52,674 nucleotides of DNA from NCBI GenBank assembly GCA_027323885.1, contig DAHVZT010000035.1, positions 1 through 52,674 on the forward strand, in the 5' to 3' direction. The notes below the pieces were generated by a model that was not told where the DNA came from, ran no database searches, and worked only from the letters and a program-made list of their open reading frames with translations. The position numbers and the translations under genes were made by a program. Positions 51,347-52,674 of the stretch are shown here, piece by piece. This DNA is from Acidobacteriaceae bacterium (GTDB lineage: Bacteria > Acidobacteriota > Terriglobia > Terriglobales > Acidobacteriaceae). Every line of letters begins with the position of its first letter. Position 1 is the stretch's first letter.

Positions 51347-52564
51347 ATGATCACGACCGTTGCTCGCCGCAAGCAGTTGGCGCACCTTACAGAACAAATC
51401 GAGGAGCTGAAACAGAAGGGGACGTTTTTCAGGCTTCGCGTTTTGGAGGATGAGCAGGAAGCCGTTTGCACTTATGATGGCAAACGCGTCATCAATCTCG
51501 CTTCCAACAATTACCTCGGGCTTACCTCACATCCGAAACTGCGTGAAGCGGCCATTGAAGCGACCCGCAAATATGGCGTGGGCTCCGGCGCGGTCCGCAC
51601 GATTGCCGGAACGATGCGCATCCACATGGAGCTGGAAGAGAAAATTGCACGATTCAAGAACGTGGAGGCGTGCGTTGTTTTTCAATCCGGGTTTACGGCC
51701 AATGCTGGAACTGTGTCCTCCATACTCGGCAAAGAAGACTTCATCATTTCGGACGAACTGAACCACGCCAGCATCATTGACGGTGCAAGATTGTCCCGCG
51801 CGAAGATCAAGGTGTTTCGCCACAAAGATGTCGCGCATGCGGAAGAATTGCTGCGAGAAATCCAGAACGAAGCGGGCCGCAAACTGCTGATCACCGACGG
51901 GGTGTTCTCGATGGATGGCGACATCGCTCCGGTAGACCGGCTGTGCGATCTGGCGGACAAATACGGCACCATCATGATGGTCGATGATGCGCATGCGTCG
52001 GGCGTGCTGGGCCGCAATGGGCGAGGCAGCGTGGACCATTTCCACTGCGATGGCCGCGTAGACGTACAGGTGGGCACGCTGTCCAAGGCCATTGGCGCGC
52101 TTGGCGGATACGTCTGCGGTTCGCGCGATCTGATCGAGTATCTATACCACCGCGCGCGGCCGTTTCTGTTCTCCACTTCGCATCCGCCGTCGGTTGCCGC
52201 CACCTGCATCGCGGCCTTCGACATTCTAGAGAATGAGCCCGAGCGCATCCAGCGGCTATGGGACAACACCGCGTATTTCAAGCAGCAACTCGCCAGCGCA
52301 GGATTCAACATCGGGGGTGTCACCACCCCGGCGAGCGAAACACCCATCACTCCGGTTATCATCGGCGATGGCCGCGCGACGATGGAGTTTTCCCGGAAGC
52401 TTTTCGACGCTGGGGTCATGGCAACGGGAATTGCCTTTCCCACGGTGCCGGAAGGAAAAGCGCGGGTTCGCACGATTATGACCAGCGAACACACGCGCGC
52501 CCAGCTCGATGAAGCACTGGACGTTATGTCGCGAGTGGGCAAGGGGATGGGGCTGATTTCCTAG
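51347..52564 (+). CDS. Alpha-oxoamine synthase family (glycine C-acetyltransferase / 8-amino-7-oxononanoate synthase-like), PLP-dependent
   Basis: NLASNNYLGLTSHPKLREAAIEATRKYGVGSGAVRTIAGT; MMVDDAHASGVLGRNGRG; VQVGTLSKAIGALGGYV. Confidence 0.92.
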   Translation: MITTVARRKQLAHLTEQIEELKQKGTFFRLRVLEDEQEAVCTYDGKRVINLASNNYLGLTSHPKLREAAIEATRKYGVGSGAVRTIAGTMRIHMELEEKIARFKNVEACVVFQSGFTANAGTVSSILGKEDFIISDELNHASIIDGARLSRAKIKVFRHKDVAHAEELLREIQNEAGRKLLITDGVFSMDGDIAPVDRLCDLADKYGTIMMVDDAHASGVLGRNGRGSVDHFHCDGRVDVQVGTLSKAIGALGGYVCGSRDLIEYLYHRARPFLFSTSHPPSVAATCIAAFDILENEPERIQRLWDNTAYFKQQLASAGFNIGGVTTPASETPITPVIIGDGRATMEFSRKLFDAGVMATGIAFPTVPEGKARVRTIMTSEHTRAQLDEALDVMSRVGKGMGLIS

Positions 52565-52581
52565 GAGTCTGTCGGGGATAG

Positions 52582-52613
52582 AAAAAGCCGACGATGAAAG
52601 GTGTCGGCTTTTT
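52582..52613 (+). terminator. Strong hairpin AAAAAGCCGAC…GTCGGCTTTTT (terminator-like)
   Basis: 11-bp perfect stem with 10-nt loop and T-run; a third related arm follows at about 52615-52627. Confidence 0.75.
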
Positions 52614-52638
52614 CTTCATCGGCTTTTAGGATGTGTTC

Positions 52639-52674
52639 ATGGGTAAGAGCTTCCGCGCCGACGAACTGAATCAG
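52639..52674 (+). CDS. Start of an ORF truncated by the window edge (MGKSFRADELNQ…), possibly an IS1182/IS4-like transposase
   Basis: Open frame from ATG 52639 to window end; MGKSFR… resembles my recollection of IS1182-family transposase N-termini. Only 12 aa visible. Confidence 0.3.
   Translation, partial: MGKSFRADELNQ

Overview
The window looks like a gene-dense, fairly high-GC bacterial chromosome segment. Gene content and protein style suggest Acidobacteria (Terriglobia-like); this is inferred, not searched. Most of it is housekeeping: tmk, holB, secA, tandem xerC/xerD, dgt, xseA, glmM, polA, queA, a NatA/NatB-type ABC exporter, recG, murJ and a Kbl/BioF-like enzyme. I found no rRNA, tRNA or CRISPR array, and no complete mobile element. 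The items most worth a second look are: (1) an Hfq-like Sm protein with an N-terminal extension and an altered Sm2 motif, preceded by nested inverted repeats; (2) a three-gene cassette of a small basic protein and two HTH regulators between secA and tandem overlapping xer genes; (3) an amino-sugar catabolic cluster using a glutaminase-less GlmS-like SIS protein as the probable deaminase; (4) a bacterial deoxyhypusine-synthase-like protein that keeps the catalytic lysine context; (5) an M13 metallopeptidase broken by an apparent 1-nt loss in a C-run; (6) duplicated beta-propeller genes with a conserved promoter-like element; (7) an orphan MCE protein with five GKGT-type repeats; (8) DNA polymerase I with degenerate proofreading motifs; (9) a cytochrome P450 between tmk and holB; (10) a possible IS left end at the right edge. 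I see no clear multi-gene defence system. All family calls come from motif recognition, with no database search.
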